From: Telmatospirillum sp.
GTDB taxonomy: Bacteria; Pseudomonadota; Alphaproteobacteria; Rhodospirillales; Magnetospirillaceae
Reading direction: 5' to 3'
Assembly (NCBI GenBank): GCA_009712185.1
Contig: WASQ01000126.1
Span: 101,914-165,913, forward strand
Length of the DNA: 64,000 nucleotides
Shown here: positions 44,438 through 52,888 of the stretch, piece by piece
Position numbering within the stretch: position 1 is the first letter of the stretch
Layout of the letters: each line of letters begins with the position of its first letter
Notes under the pieces: generated by a model
Database searches by the model: none
Told to the model about the DNA's origin: nothing
The model's input: only the letters and a program-made list of their open reading frames with translations
Translations under genes and position numbers: made by a program

Positions 44438-45673
44438 TCAGCCCGGCACGCCCTGCGCCATCCGGCGCCGGTAGCGACGGGCCCGGCAGGCATCGGATAT
44501 CTGTTGCAGAACCAGCGCCCGCAAGGGCGAGACCCGGGGATCGGTATCCCGGCCTCGCCCCAGCCTTCGCAACTGAAATCTGACCACCGCCATGGCGGCC
44601 AGCGACGCCAAAGGTTTGTTCCGCCACCGGATCGGCGCCAGTTCCGGAGCGCTGTCCCGGCCAAGGCGCCAGTCATCGGGCAAATGCGGATCGATGGCCA
44701 AAGCGGTCCCGATGCCCACCATGGCAACCCCGCTTCCGATCACCTGTTCCGCGACCGGACGACGGCGGATCCCGCCCGTGACCATGACGGGCATCGCCGC
44801 CACAGCCTGGATATCGCGGGCGAAATCGGCGAAATAGGCCTCACGGGCAAGGGTCCGGCCATCCCGCGCCTCGCCCTGCATGGCCGGCGCCTCATAGCTT
44901 CCGCCCGAAATTTCCACCAGATCGACGGCCTGTTCACCCAGCCACGCCACCACGCGGCGGGCCTCGTCGGGATCGAACCCTCCGCGCTGGAAATCGGCGG
45001 AGTTGAGCTTCACGGCCACCGCGAACCCGGGCGACACCAGGACGCGAACGGCCTTGACGATGTCCAGAAGCAGCCGCGCCCGGTTCTCCAGGCAGCCGCC
45101 CCAGGCGTCCTCTCTGCGGTTGGTCAGCGGCGACAGGAACTGGCTCACCAGATAGCCGTGCGCCGCGTGGATCTCCACGCCGGTGAAGCCCGCCCGCTCT
45201 GCCAGCCGGGCGGTTTGCGCGAAACGGCGGATCACCTCCCCGATGGCATCCGCGGTCATCTCCCGGGGCGTGTTGAAATATCGGGACATTTTGCCCAACT
45301 CAAGGGGAACTGCCGATGGCGCCCAGGTCGGCTGACCGAGATTGCCGGGCATCTGGCGGCCGGGATGGTTGATCTGCAACCAGATCTGCGCCCCCCTGGA
45401 CCGGCCGATCGACGCCCAGCGGCGGAACCGGTCCAGATGCCGGTCGTTTTCCAGCACCATCGCGCCGGCTCCCGTCAGGGCGCGGCCATCGACCATGACA
45501 TTGCCGGAGATGATCAGACCGGCGCCGCCCTCCGCCCAGGCCTCATAGAGGCGCAGGACCGTCCCGGACGGGGCGTGGTCCGCATCCGCCATGGTCTCTT
45601 CCATGGCGGCTTTGGCGATGCGGTTCGGAATCGATGAACCATTGGGAAGCACCAGCGTATCGAACAGGGACAT
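44438..45673 (-). CDS. NADH:flavin oxidoreductase (Old Yellow Enzyme family)
   Basis: A 411-residue FMN-dependent ene-reductase with a TIM barrel. PNRIAKAAMEETMAD, the flavin-binding WLQINHPGRQMP, the substrate-binding pair VEIHAAHGYLVSQFLSPLTNRREDAWGG and VMVTGGIRRRPVAEQVI are clear. It lacks the C-terminal Fe-S and NAD domains of 2,4-dienoyl-CoA reductase, so it is the short class. Likely role: reduction of electrophilic alkenes or quinones. It is divergent from a merR gene through a promoter with a 19-bp spacer and a dyad, the arrangement of MerR-activated targets. Confidence 0.92.
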   Translation of the reverse strand: MSLFDTLVLPNGSSIPNRIAKAAMEETMADADHAPSGTVLRLYEAWAEGGAGLIISGNVMVDGRALTGAGAMVLENDRHLDRFRRWASIGRSRGAQIWLQINHPGRQMPGNLGQPTWAPSAVPLELGKMSRYFNTPREMTADAIGEVIRRFAQTARLAERAGFTGVEIHAAHGYLVSQFLSPLTNRREDAWGGCLENRARLLLDIVKAVRVLVSPGFAVAVKLNSADFQRGGFDPDEARRVVAWLGEQAVDLVEISGGSYEAPAMQGEARDGRTLAREAYFADFARDIQAVAAMPVMVTGGIRRRPVAEQVIGSGVAMVGIGTALAIDPHLPDDWRLGRDSAPELAPIRWRNKPLASLAAMAVVRFQLRRLGRGRDTDPRVSPLRALVLQQISDACRARRYRRRMAQGVPG

Positions 45674-45701
45674 GGGGAAAACCTCGTTTCAATCTGGTGC
45701 A

Positions 45702-45732
45702 ACCCTAAGATTAAAGTTAACGTTAATGTCAA
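45702..45732 (-). promoter_or_regulatory. MerR-type promoter and operator of the oxidoreductase gene
   Basis: On the minus strand TTGACA and TAGGGT are separated by 19 bp, the stretched spacing that MerR proteins correct. The spacer holds the dyad ATTAA-c-GTTAAC-t-TTAAT (45710-45727). A short leader leads to the ATG at 45673. Confidence 0.7.
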
Positions 45733-45753
45733 TAGGTGACAGGAGGTCCCGCA

Positions 45754-46257
45754 ATGAGGATTGGGGAGCTGGCGCGTCGGAGTGGTTTGACGGCATCGCG
45801 CATCCGCTTCTACGAGGCGGTCGGCCTGGTCCGGCCGGCCGCGCGGCGGGCTAACGGCTATCGCGACTATCCCGGAGAAACGGTCTGGATCCTGGAAATC
45901 ATCACCATCGCCCAGCGGGCGGGATTTTCCCTGGAGGAAATCCGCCCCCTCCTGCCGACGCAGTCCGATCATTGGCGGCGCGACCAGCTTCTGGACGCTT
46001 TGAAGCGGAAAGTCGTCGAAATCGAGGCGATGCAAAAACGCCTGGACCAGAACCGGACGCAGCTTCTCATCGCCATCGAAGGCATCGAGACCGCACCGGA
46101 CGGGATCGGATGTTCCGACCTGCCGGAGCGTCTGCTGAACCGCCTGAAGAAGGAAAAGGAACCGGCGGAGATGGACACGGCCCGGGAGGGAGGCGCCCCT
46201 GCCCTCCGGAAAACCGGCCGCGTTTTTCCCGCCGAGATGCAAAAATTGAACAGATGA
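45754..46257 (+). CDS. MerR family transcriptional regulator
   Basis: A 167-residue regulator. The N-terminal winged helix MRIGELARRSGLTASRIRFYEAVGLVRPAARRANGYRDY is a clear MerR domain, followed by a dimerising coiled coil (LLDALKRKVVEIEAMQKRL) and a C-terminal tail with a single Cys (GIGCSDL), which lacks the multi-Cys metal sites of MerR/CueR. It probably senses an electrophile or organic compound and controls the divergent Old Yellow Enzyme gene. ATG 45754 has AGGAGGT at ideal spacing. The track start adds six residues. Confidence 0.9.
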   Translation: MRIGELARRSGLTASRIRFYEAVGLVRPAARRANGYRDYPGETVWILEIITIAQRAGFSLEEIRPLLPTQSDHWRRDQLLDALKRKVVEIEAMQKRLDQNRTQLLIAIEGIETAPDGIGCSDLPERLLNRLKKEKEPAEMDTAREGGAPALRKTGRVFPAEMQKLNR

Positions 46258-46311
46258 TATCAACCGGAGATGAGGATTGCTCATCGCCGGTTGGCGGGCC
46301 CACCCCGGGCC

Positions 46312-46397
46312 CGCGAGCGGATAGCGAGCGAAGCCAAGGGTTTCGGAGAAATCCGCCCGGCTGAGGCCTGCGCTGATCGGTTCCGATCAGCGCAGGC
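46312..46397 (+). repeat. dispersed repeat family B, copy 1
   Basis: Contains gcgaagccaagggt and ends in a 15-bp perfect-stem hairpin (46366-46397, loop tt) around cgctgatcgg/ccgatcagcg. It recurs inverted at 58396-58491. It sits between the convergent merR and gltA genes, and its hairpin contains the last codons and stop of the extended gltA ORF. Confidence 0.8.
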
Positions 46398-47967
46398 TGG
46401 TATTAGTCCTTGCGAATGGACAGGGGCGGGCGGGAGAGCGTGTGGAAGAAATCCACCAGTGGCTCCGGCGTCCCTGCCGGAGTCCGCCCGCGAAAGGGGC
46501 GGAATTTCTGAACGTCGGCTTCGCCGGAACACAGGCCCGGACGCCCGTCCCATCTTGTCCGGCGCCCCCGGTGAAAACCGCTCCTGATGCGGCGCCCCCG
46601 GTGAAAACCGCTCCTGATGCGGCGATCCGGGCCGATCGCCGCATCAGGAGAATCCCGGCGCACGGCTCGCGCTGGTCGAGCGCGACATAGTCGCGCTGCG
46701 GCGGCCCCATATAATGCTGGCGCGGCCGGCCGATGGTCAGCGGACCTCCGTCGACCATCTCCTTCCATTGGGCGATCCAGCCCGACGTCCGCGCAAGCGC
46801 GAACAGCGGCGTGAACATCTGGGTCGGGAAGCCCATGGCCGACAGCGTGATCCCCGAATAGAAATCGACATTGGGATAAAGCTGACGGTCGATGAAATAG
46901 GAATCGCTGAGGGCGATCCGTTCCAGTTCCCGGGCGATGTCCAGCAGTTCGGTCCGGGCGTCGAGACCGGCCAGAACCTTCTCGCTTTCCTTGCGGATGA
47001 TAAGCGCGCGGGGATCGTAGTTCTTATAGACCCGATGTCCGAATCCCATCAGGCGATCGCTGCTTTCCTTGCTTTTGACCTGTTCCAGGAAGGCCGGGAT
47101 GCTGTCGCGGCTGCCGATGCGTTCCAGCATGCCGAGAACCGCCTCATTGGCGCCGCCATGAGCGGCCCCCCAGAGAGCGACGATTCCCGCCGAAATGGCC
47201 GCATAAGGCTCAACCCCGGTGGATCCGGCCAGCCGGACGGTGGAGGTCGACGCGTTCTGCTCATGGTCGGCATGCAGGATGAAAATCCGGTCCAGCGCCC
47301 CGGCAACCGTCGGATTGACCGTGTAAGGCGCCCCGTCGGACGATGCGAAACACATGCGGATGAAGTTCTCGGTATAGCCGAGATCATCGCGCGGATAGAT
47401 GAAGGGCTTTCCCTGAATGTAGCGCAGAGCCAGTGCCGTGATGGTCGGGATCTTGGCGATCAGATTGAGGGCCACCTGATTGCGCCCCTCCTTTGTCGAG
47501 ACATCGAAATCGGTGTCGAACGCGCCCAGCGCCATCACCATGTTCTCGATCAGCACCATCGGATGGGTATCGCGCTTATTGCGCCGCAGGATCTCGATCA
47601 TCTGCTCATGCACCGGCATCCGGCGCAGGGTTTCCCGTTCGAATTCGGCGAACTGCCGGCTGTTGGGCAGTTCGCCGTGCAGCAGCAGATAGGCGGCTTC
47701 GAGATAGCTGCCCTGTTCCGCCAGTTGTTCGATCGGATAACCGCGGTAGAGCAGCATCCCCTTGCTGCCGTCAATGTAGGTGATGGCCGACTGGCAGCTT
47801 GCCGTCGAGGTATAGCCGGGATCGAAGGTCATCACGCCATGTCGGGCAAACAGGTTTCGGATGTCCACCGCCGGTCGCCCGAAGGAATCGATCATGACCC
47901 GGAGATCGATCGCCTGATCTCCGATAACCAGCTTGGCGATGTTCTGACTGTCTTTATCCGATACCAT
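46387..47967 (-). CDS. gltA: citrate synthase with a 93-residue C-terminal read-through tail
   Basis: TCA-cycle enzyme condensing oxaloacetate with acetyl-CoA. The first about 433 residues are a complete type II citrate synthase: TYIDGSKGMLLYRGYPIEQL, the His in GAAHGGANEAVL, the His in MGFGHRVYKNYDPRA, the Asp in NVDFYSGITLSAMGFP, and a normal end at YVALDQR. The frame then stays open for 93 more residues (ILLMRRSARIAASGAVFTGG...) through a perfect 17-bp hairpin, a 30-bp tandem duplication and repeat family B. That tail looks like translated 3' sequence after loss of a stop or a small indel. ATG 47967 follows AGGAGAGG. Confidence 0.9.
   Translation of the reverse strand: MVSDKDSQNIAKLVIGDQAIDLRVMIDSFGRPAVDIRNLFARHGVMTFDPGYTSTASCQSAITYIDGSKGMLLYRGYPIEQLAEQGSYLEAAYLLLHGELPNSRQFAEFERETLRRMPVHEQMIEILRRNKRDTHPMVLIENMVMALGAFDTDFDVSTKEGRNQVALNLIAKIPTITALALRYIQGKPFIYPRDDLGYTENFIRMCFASSDGAPYTVNPTVAGALDRIFILHADHEQNASTSTVRLAGSTGVEPYAAISAGIVALWGAAHGGANEAVLGMLERIGSRDSIPAFLEQVKSKESSDRLMGFGHRVYKNYDPRALIIRKESEKVLAGLDARTELLDIARELERIALSDSYFIDRQLYPNVDFYSGITLSAMGFPTQMFTPLFALARTSGWIAQWKEMVDGGPLTIGRPRQHYMGPPQRDYVALDQREPCAGILLMRRSARIAASGAVFTGGAASGAVFTGGAGQDGTGVRACVPAKPTFRNSAPFAGGLRQGRRSHWWISSTRSPARPCPFARTNTSLR
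46561..46620. repeat. 30-bp perfect tandem duplication in the gltA tail
   Basis: Two identical 30-bp units (ggcgcccccggtgaaaaccg...) lie head to tail. In frame with gltA they encode the doubled peptide AASGAVFTGG. The second unit carries the left arm of the adjacent hairpin. Confidence 0.85.
46611..46650 (-). terminator. 17-bp perfect hairpin after the citrate synthase core
   Basis: CTCCTGATGCGGCGATC pairs with its exact complement around a 6-nt loop. On the minus strand it is followed by cggttttcacc, like an intrinsic terminator, and it lies just past the codons for the normal citrate synthase end. This suggests the extended ORF is 3' untranslated DNA that has become open. Confidence 0.6.
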
Positions 47968-48170
47968 CACAAATCCTCTCCTGGCCCGAACCCGGTCGAC
48001 AGGGGTCGACCGGCCTCTTCAGCCCACGTCCGTAACGCAAGACAAACTGTAGCGGAGCTCGTTCCCTGACAGCGGCGCAGATTTGGCCGGTCAGTCTTGC
48101 GAAATAGAAATACCGCAAGACCCCTCAAAATTGAAGCGATCTTTCGAGGGGTATTGGGAAATCGGCCAGA

Positions 48171-48195
48171 GAATCGGCTCACTCGCAGCCGATTC
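48171..48195 (-). terminator. hairpin downstream of the Cache chemoreceptor
   Basis: GAATCGGCT and AGCCGATTC form a perfect 9-bp stem with a 7-nt loop about 20 bp after the chemoreceptor stop on the minus strand. A second imperfect stem (ACCCCTC/GAGGGGT, about 48120-48152) follows. Likely termination region before the gltA promoter. Confidence 0.45.
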
Positions 48196-48216
48196 GTCCG
48201 GAATCAGGAAGGAGAA

Positions 48217-49899
48217 TCAACCATTTCGCACTGATTTTAAGAATACATCTACCTTAGCGTCCAGTGCCGCGACCTGTTCGGTCAGTTGCCGCGATGTGGA
48301 CAGAACTTCGCCGGCCAGGTGATCATTGGAAATGGTGGCGTTTCTCACCTCCTCGATATTGCCGGACACGCCGTCCGCCGCCATCGCCGCCTGCTGGACA
48401 TTCCGGCTGATCTCGCGGGTCGCCGATCCCTGCTGTTCGACCGCCGTCAGAATGGCCGTTGCGATCGCATCGATCCGGCCGATCACCGTCCCGATCTCCT
48501 TTATCTCGGCAACCGCCTCACGCGTCACGGACTGGATCGCCCCCACCTGCTCGGCGATTTCACTGGTAGCCCGTCCGGTCTGGTTCGCCAGCGCCTTGAC
48601 CTCCGCCGCCACGACGGAGAATCCCTTGCCCGCCTCGCCGGCGCGCGCCGCTTCGATGGTCGCATTCAACGCCAGAAGATTGGTCTGCCCGGCGATCGAA
48701 TTGATCAGATCGATCACCGTGCCGATGCGGTCCGCCGCCGCCACCATGCTGGCAACATGCCGGTTGGCCTTGTCGGCCAGCGCCACGGCCTGCCCCGCCA
48801 CTTCGGACGATGTGGTCACCTGCCGGCCGATCTCATCGACCGAAGCCGCCAGTTCCTCCGCGGCCGCCGCGACCGTCTGCACATTTCCCGATGACTGCTC
48901 GGTCGCCGCGGACATCACGCCGGCCAGTTCCCCCATCCGGGTATTGGCGGCGCACATCCCGTCGACCTTCGCCTCGACATCCTGGGCCTTGTCGGCGACC
49001 GTGTCGATCAGCCGTCCCACGGTGCTTTCGAACTCGTCGGCAAGTCGCACGGAGGCCTCCTTGCGTTCCGCGTCGACCCGTTGTTTCGTCACTTCCCGCT
49101 CCTCCTCAAGGGTCCGGCGCGCCAGCGCATTTTCCTTGAAGATCAGGACCGCGCGCCCCATCGCCCCAAGTTCGTCGGCCCGCTGCGCCTGGGGAAGGTC
49201 GACCGAAAGATCGCCATCGGCAAGCTGGCGCATTCTTGCGTTGAGGTCCCGGATGACCGAACTCAGTCTGATCCCGACGGCGGACAGCAGCACGATGGCG
49301 GGAACGCCGAGGACGCCGGCCACCAGCAACAGCTTCCACAACATGCGTCTGAAATGATTGTCGACGTCATCCATATAGACGCCGGTCCCGACAATCAGCG
49401 ACCAGGGCTTGAATGCCTTGAAATAGGAGATCTTGGGAACCAGATGGCCCGGCTCCTTCTCCCACTGGTAGGGAACCGTCGCGCTGCCGTCGGCGGCAAC
49501 TAGGCGCACCGCCTCGCCGATAAAGGACCGCCCGGACGGATCCTTGAAGGTCGTCAGATCCTTGCCCACCAGATCGGGCTTTTTGCGATGGGCCAGTGTT
49601 ATGCCGTCGTTTCGGAGGACGAACAGATAATCGTCCTCGCCATAGGCGATGCTTCCGACATCGGCAAGGAAGGCCTGCCGGGCCTGCTCTCCCGTCATCT
49701 GGCCGGATCTTTCCAGGGCCTCGTACCGGGCCGCCAGGGACAGAGCCGTGTCGACCACCTGATGCAGAGAGAGGACCCTGTCCTCGACCATTTTCTGATG
49801 ACTGAGGAAAACCGCCGCCGCCACCACCGCCGCCAACGCGATACCGGCGACGCTGACCAATCCCAGGAATTTCCCCCGAACGGACTGGAAGATCCCCAT
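48217..49899 (-). CDS. methyl-accepting chemotaxis protein with a single Cache sensor
   Basis: A 560-residue transmembrane chemoreceptor. Helix 1 ([22 protein letters not shown]), a periplasmic sCache_2-like domain ([23 protein letters not shown] and [25 protein letters not shown]), helix 2 ([21 protein letters not shown]), a HAMP domain and the cytoplasmic signalling hairpin with [33 protein letters not shown]. sCache_2 receptors often bind small organic acids. ATG 49899 is used because the 19 extra track residues are atypical. No che genes are adjacent. Confidence 0.92.
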   Translation of the reverse strand: MGIFQSVRGKFLGLVSVAGIALAAVVAAAVFLSHQKMVEDRVLSLHQVVDTALSLAARYEALERSGQMTGEQARQAFLADVGSIAYGEDDYLFVLRNDGITLAHRKKPDLVGKDLTTFKDPSGRSFIGEAVRLVAADGSATVPYQWEKEPGHLVPKISYFKAFKPWSLIVGTGVYMDDVDNHFRRMLWKLLLVAGVLGVPAIVLLSAVGIRLSSVIRDLNARMRQLADGDLSVDLPQAQRADELGAMGRAVLIFKENALARRTLEEEREVTKQRVDAERKEASVRLADEFESTVGRLIDTVADKAQDVEAKVDGMCAANTRMGELAGVMSAATEQSSGNVQTVAAAAEELAASVDEIGRQVTTSSEVAGQAVALADKANRHVASMVAAADRIGTVIDLINSIAGQTNLLALNATIEAARAGEAGKGFSVVAAEVKALANQTGRATSEIAEQVGAIQSVTREAVAEIKEIGTVIGRIDAIATAILTAVEQQGSATREISRNVQQAAMAADGVSGNIEEVRNATISNDHLAGEVLSTSRQLTEQVAALDAKVDVFLKSVRNG

Positions 49900-50216
49900 C
49901 GTCGTCTCCCACCACCATGAACAAACAACCAGAGAGTATATGATGTCCAAGTACAATTGTCGTAGATACCCCCATTTGCGGACTCTCTGGCGCCCGAACG
50001 GCGGTGCCGGCGGTATTCGTCACCGCATCTGCGCTCCGTCATCCGGCGAAGCCCGGCGCTCGGGGATGTCCGCCTGACCGGGAAGGCGGGTTCAGGCCAT
50101 GACACGGATCGATGTCCCAATTCGGGTTTGCAACCCGGCCCGGTGATCAGGTCTCTTGCCGGGCCCGTTAGGGCGGTGCGATAACAACCCGTCCAGAATT
50201 TTCCGGAAATCCCGCC
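49900..50216. other. 317-bp divergent intergenic region
   Basis: Lies between the chemoreceptor (minus) and purC (plus). A hairpin GGCCCGG/CCGGGCC (50137-50165) lies about 50 bp before purC. No gene or known riboswitch is seen. Confidence 0.45.
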
Positions 50217-51194
50217 ATGTTGTCCCGAGACCGTCTTCACGCCGCCATTCCCAACGTTCTGACCGAGGCCCATTTCCCGGAACTTCCCAACTATTACCGG
50301 GGCAAGGTCCGGGAAAATTACGATCTGGCGGACGGCCGGAGGATCCTGATCTCGACCGACCGGCAGAGCGCGTTCGATCAGGTCCTGGCCGCCGTTCCCT
50401 TCAAGGGGCAGGTTCTGACCCAGACGGCGCGGCACTGGTTCGAAGCCACGGCCGACATCTGCCCCAATCACGTTCTCGACTATCCCGATCCCAATGTGGT
50501 GGTCGGACGCCGGCTGTCGATGATGCCCGTCGAAATGGTGGTGCGCGATTATCTGACGGGTTCGACCGACACCTCGATATGGCCGATGTACCGGGATGGC
50601 GCCAGAACCCTCTATGGCGAAACTCTGCCGGACGGGCTCCGGAAAAACGACAAGCTGCCGGGAACGATCCTCACCCCGACCACCAAGGCCGCGATCGGCG
50701 GGCATGACGCCCCGATCACGCCGGCCGAAATCGTCGCGTCCGGTCTTCTGACACAACCGCAGTGGGACAAGGTGGCGGAGCTGTCGCTGGCCCTGTTCGC
50801 ACGGGGACGCGACATTGCCCGGGCGTCCGGGCTGATCCTGGTGGATACGAAATTCGAATTCGGCGTCGATGAAAACGGAACCATCACGCTCGCCGACGAG
50901 ATCCTGACCCCCGACAGCAGCCGCTACTGGCTGGGCGCCAGCTATGCCGCGCGCCATGAAAAAGGCGAGGAACCGGAGAGTCTCGACAAGGAATTCCTGC
51001 GCCTTTGGATCGCCGAACGGTGCGATCCCTATCACGACCCCATTCCGGCCATCCCCGACGACACGCTGGTGGCCTTCAGCCAGAAATATATCTCGCTGTT
51101 CGAGACCGTGACCGGAAAGACCTTCGAGGCGCCGGACGCCGACGAACCGGTCAAGGACCGGATCCGGCGCAACCTCGTGTCCTATTTCGGGTAA
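50217..51194 (+). CDS. purC: SAICAR synthase
   Basis: Purine-synthesis enzyme that joins CAIR and aspartate to give SAICAR using ATP. At 325 residues it is the longer, yeast Ade1-like form. Seen: [55 protein letters not shown], and the ATP/Mg-binding [36 protein letters not shown] 50217 gives the family start. The exonuclease gene follows 32 bp after its stop and may be cotranscribed. Confidence 0.96.
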   Translation: MLSRDRLHAAIPNVLTEAHFPELPNYYRGKVRENYDLADGRRILISTDRQSAFDQVLAAVPFKGQVLTQTARHWFEATADICPNHVLDYPDPNVVVGRRLSMMPVEMVVRDYLTGSTDTSIWPMYRDGARTLYGETLPDGLRKNDKLPGTILTPTTKAAIGGHDAPITPAEIVASGLLTQPQWDKVAELSLALFARGRDIARASGLILVDTKFEFGVDENGTITLADEILTPDSSRYWLGASYAARHEKGEEPESLDKEFLRLWIAERCDPYHDPIPAIPDDTLVAFSQKYISLFETVTGKTFEAPDADEPVKDRIRRNLVSYFG

Positions 51195-51226
51195 ACCGGG
51201 GTGCGATCATCAAGGGAGAACAAACG

Positions 51227-51871
51227 GTGTTGACGTTGGAGGACCTGGACGGCGTCGAGCGGATCGTCGCCATCGATGCCGAGACGACCGGCCAGAGGAC
51301 GCCGTCCCCCGCGGAGATCAGGAAAATGCCCAAGGGATTCAAGATTCCGGGCATCGTGATCGAGATCGGCTGTGTCGAGTTGTTGCGCGGGGACGACGGC
51401 TGGAAAACCGGACGGGAATGGCAAAGCCGCGTGCAGCCCAACGGCCCGATCGCGCGGGCGTCAATCGCGGTCCACGGCATTACGCCGGCCGATCTGAAGA
51501 CGGCCCCGACATTCGCCGGCATCCTTGACTCCTTCGAGGAGTTCATCGGGCAGGACATCCTGCTGGCGCACAGCGCCACCAACGAGATCGGATTCCTGAA
51601 TTTCGAATATGCCCGGGTCGGCCGTTGCGGCTTCGACGAAGTCATTTTCGGCGAAAGCGATTTCATCTGCACGCAGGAACTGTCCCGGAGGTTTTTTCCG
51701 GGCGTCCCGGGATCGCTCGACGTCCTGTGCGACCGCCTGTGGATCGACCGGTCGGACCGCTTCGAACATCATGGAGCCCTGCTCGACGCGGTTCTGACCG
51801 CCGAGGCCTTCATCAAAATGCAGGGAGGGTTCGTCCAGGACGGAACCCGCTCCGTCAGCTTCGGGGAATAG
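51227..51871 (+). CDS. DEDD-type 3'-5' exonuclease, DnaQ-like
   Basis: A 214-residue RNase-H-fold exonuclease. Exo I is VAIDAETTG (D and E), the HGITPADL segment follows, Exo II is LLAHSATNEIGFLNFE, where the usual Asp of the HNxxFD motif appears to be Glu, and Exo III is FEHHGALLDAVLTAEAF (H...D). Probably acts on single-stranded DNA ends as a stand-alone epsilon-like or RNase T-like nuclease. There is no ATG in the right place. GTG 51227 is chosen because AAGGGAGA is eight bases upstream. The Exo II change may lower activity or be tolerated. Confidence 0.8.
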   Translation: MLTLEDLDGVERIVAIDAETTGQRTPSPAEIRKMPKGFKIPGIVIEIGCVELLRGDDGWKTGREWQSRVQPNGPIARASIAVHGITPADLKTAPTFAGILDSFEEFIGQDILLAHSATNEIGFLNFEYARVGRCGFDEVIFGESDFICTQELSRRFFPGVPGSLDVLCDRLWIDRSDRFEHHGALLDAVLTAEAFIKMQGGFVQDGTRSVSFGE

Positions 51872-51913
51872 AAACGACCGGCGGCAGTCGGCGCGGCCGG
51901 CCGGGAAAGCCGG

Positions 51914-52633
51914 TCAGCGCGGTGGCGGGGGAAAAGCCAGAAGCTGCCGCTGATAGACCTCCGCAACCTCGGAAAACGGTACCCGTCCGGCCGTGAACAG
52001 CAAGGCGCGATGCTCGAACAGGGCGTCGGGGACCATGATCGGCCCGGCATCGTCGCCGGGCACCGGCGACGATGCCGGAACCGGAGCCCGTTCCCATCCG
52101 TCGGGCAGCGGCGACCACAGCATCTTCGCCGCGAAGGTCTGGCGCGTCGGACCAAGCTCCAGCACGGCTTTGCCGAACGGGGTGTCCGTACTGTCCAGAA
52201 TCTGGTTCATTCCGACCGTCAGCCGGCCCGGGACATACCAGTTGTCGGCTTCCGACAGCAACTTGTCGCCGCAGTAAAGACGGACGCGGCGAAAGCGCAC
52301 CGGCTCGTCGTCGGCAACCTCCAGACGACGGCGCTGTTCCGCCGTCGCGGGTTTGTCGACCGTCCTGTCAAGATGCGCGACCACAGTCGGCGGATCGGCC
52401 AGCCGGTGGGTCCGGCACCACGCCTCCAGCGTCAGCGTGGCACTGCGGCTGGCGAGAAGGTCCGCGTTAAGCCCCTGGATCAAAGCCAGCGCCTCGACCC
52501 GTGTCAGAAAGCTGTCCGGCCAAAGCGGCTCATCCGCGGCCATGGCCCCGTCCCCACCCGGCAGGGACAACAACGCCATCAGGCCGGCAGCGGCGATCGG
52601 CGCGCGAAACCGTCTGCTCCATGAAATCGGCAT
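51914..52633 (-). CDS. exported UbiC-like (chorismate-lyase fold) protein
   Basis: A 239-residue protein with a signal peptide (APIAAAGLMALLSLPGGDGAMAADE). The mature part has RRVRLYCGDKLLSEADNWYVPGRL and TDTPFGKAVLELGPTRQTF, which resemble the product-binding and Arg-containing strands of chorismate pyruvate-lyase (UbiC) and the related UTRA fold. UbiC itself is cytoplasmic and has no signal peptide, so a chorismate lyase role is doubtful. It may be a periplasmic ligand-binding relative. It lies upstream of and divergent from nnrS. Confidence 0.55.
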   Translation of the reverse strand: MPISWSRRFRAPIAAAGLMALLSLPGGDGAMAADEPLWPDSFLTRVEALALIQGLNADLLASRSATLTLEAWCRTHRLADPPTVVAHLDRTVDKPATAEQRRRLEVADDEPVRFRRVRLYCGDKLLSEADNWYVPGRLTVGMNQILDSTDTPFGKAVLELGPTRQTFAAKMLWSPLPDGWERAPVPASSPVPGDDAGPIMVPDALFEHRALLFTAGRVPFSEVAEVYQRQLLAFPPPPR

Positions 52634-52723
52634 CCCCTTTTCTCCGGCCCCTTCCCGTCAGACGGGCACGATACCGGCAATGGCGACCGTCAGGAACGAC
52701 TATTTCGAATGGCCCGATCTCGC

Positions 52724-52769
52724 TTGATCAACCTCAAGGCCCGATAACCGAGTGGCGCGCTCTTATATG
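52724..52769 (+). promoter_or_regulatory. Fnr-type promoter of nnrS
   Basis: TTGAT-CAAC-CTCAA (52724-52737) matches the Fnr dyad TTGAT-N4-ATCAA at nine of ten positions. A TTATAT/TATATG -10 element lies at 52763-52769, putting the operator centre about 42-44 bp before the expected start, close to class II spacing. Confidence 0.6.
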
Positions 52770-52888
52770 GACGGCACTCGACAGCGATGCTCCCGGATCG
52801 GCCGGCGCCCCCCCTGCCGTCCGCCTCCGCTCCACGCCGGAACACACCGCGTCGGAACGCCCCGTCCCCATTCTTCCGGAGCCTTGCC

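Noticed and set aside
46270-46587. short ORF through repeat family B and its counterpart at 58264-58680
   Set aside because: Translations of a hairpin-ended repeat, antisense to or overlapping real genes.
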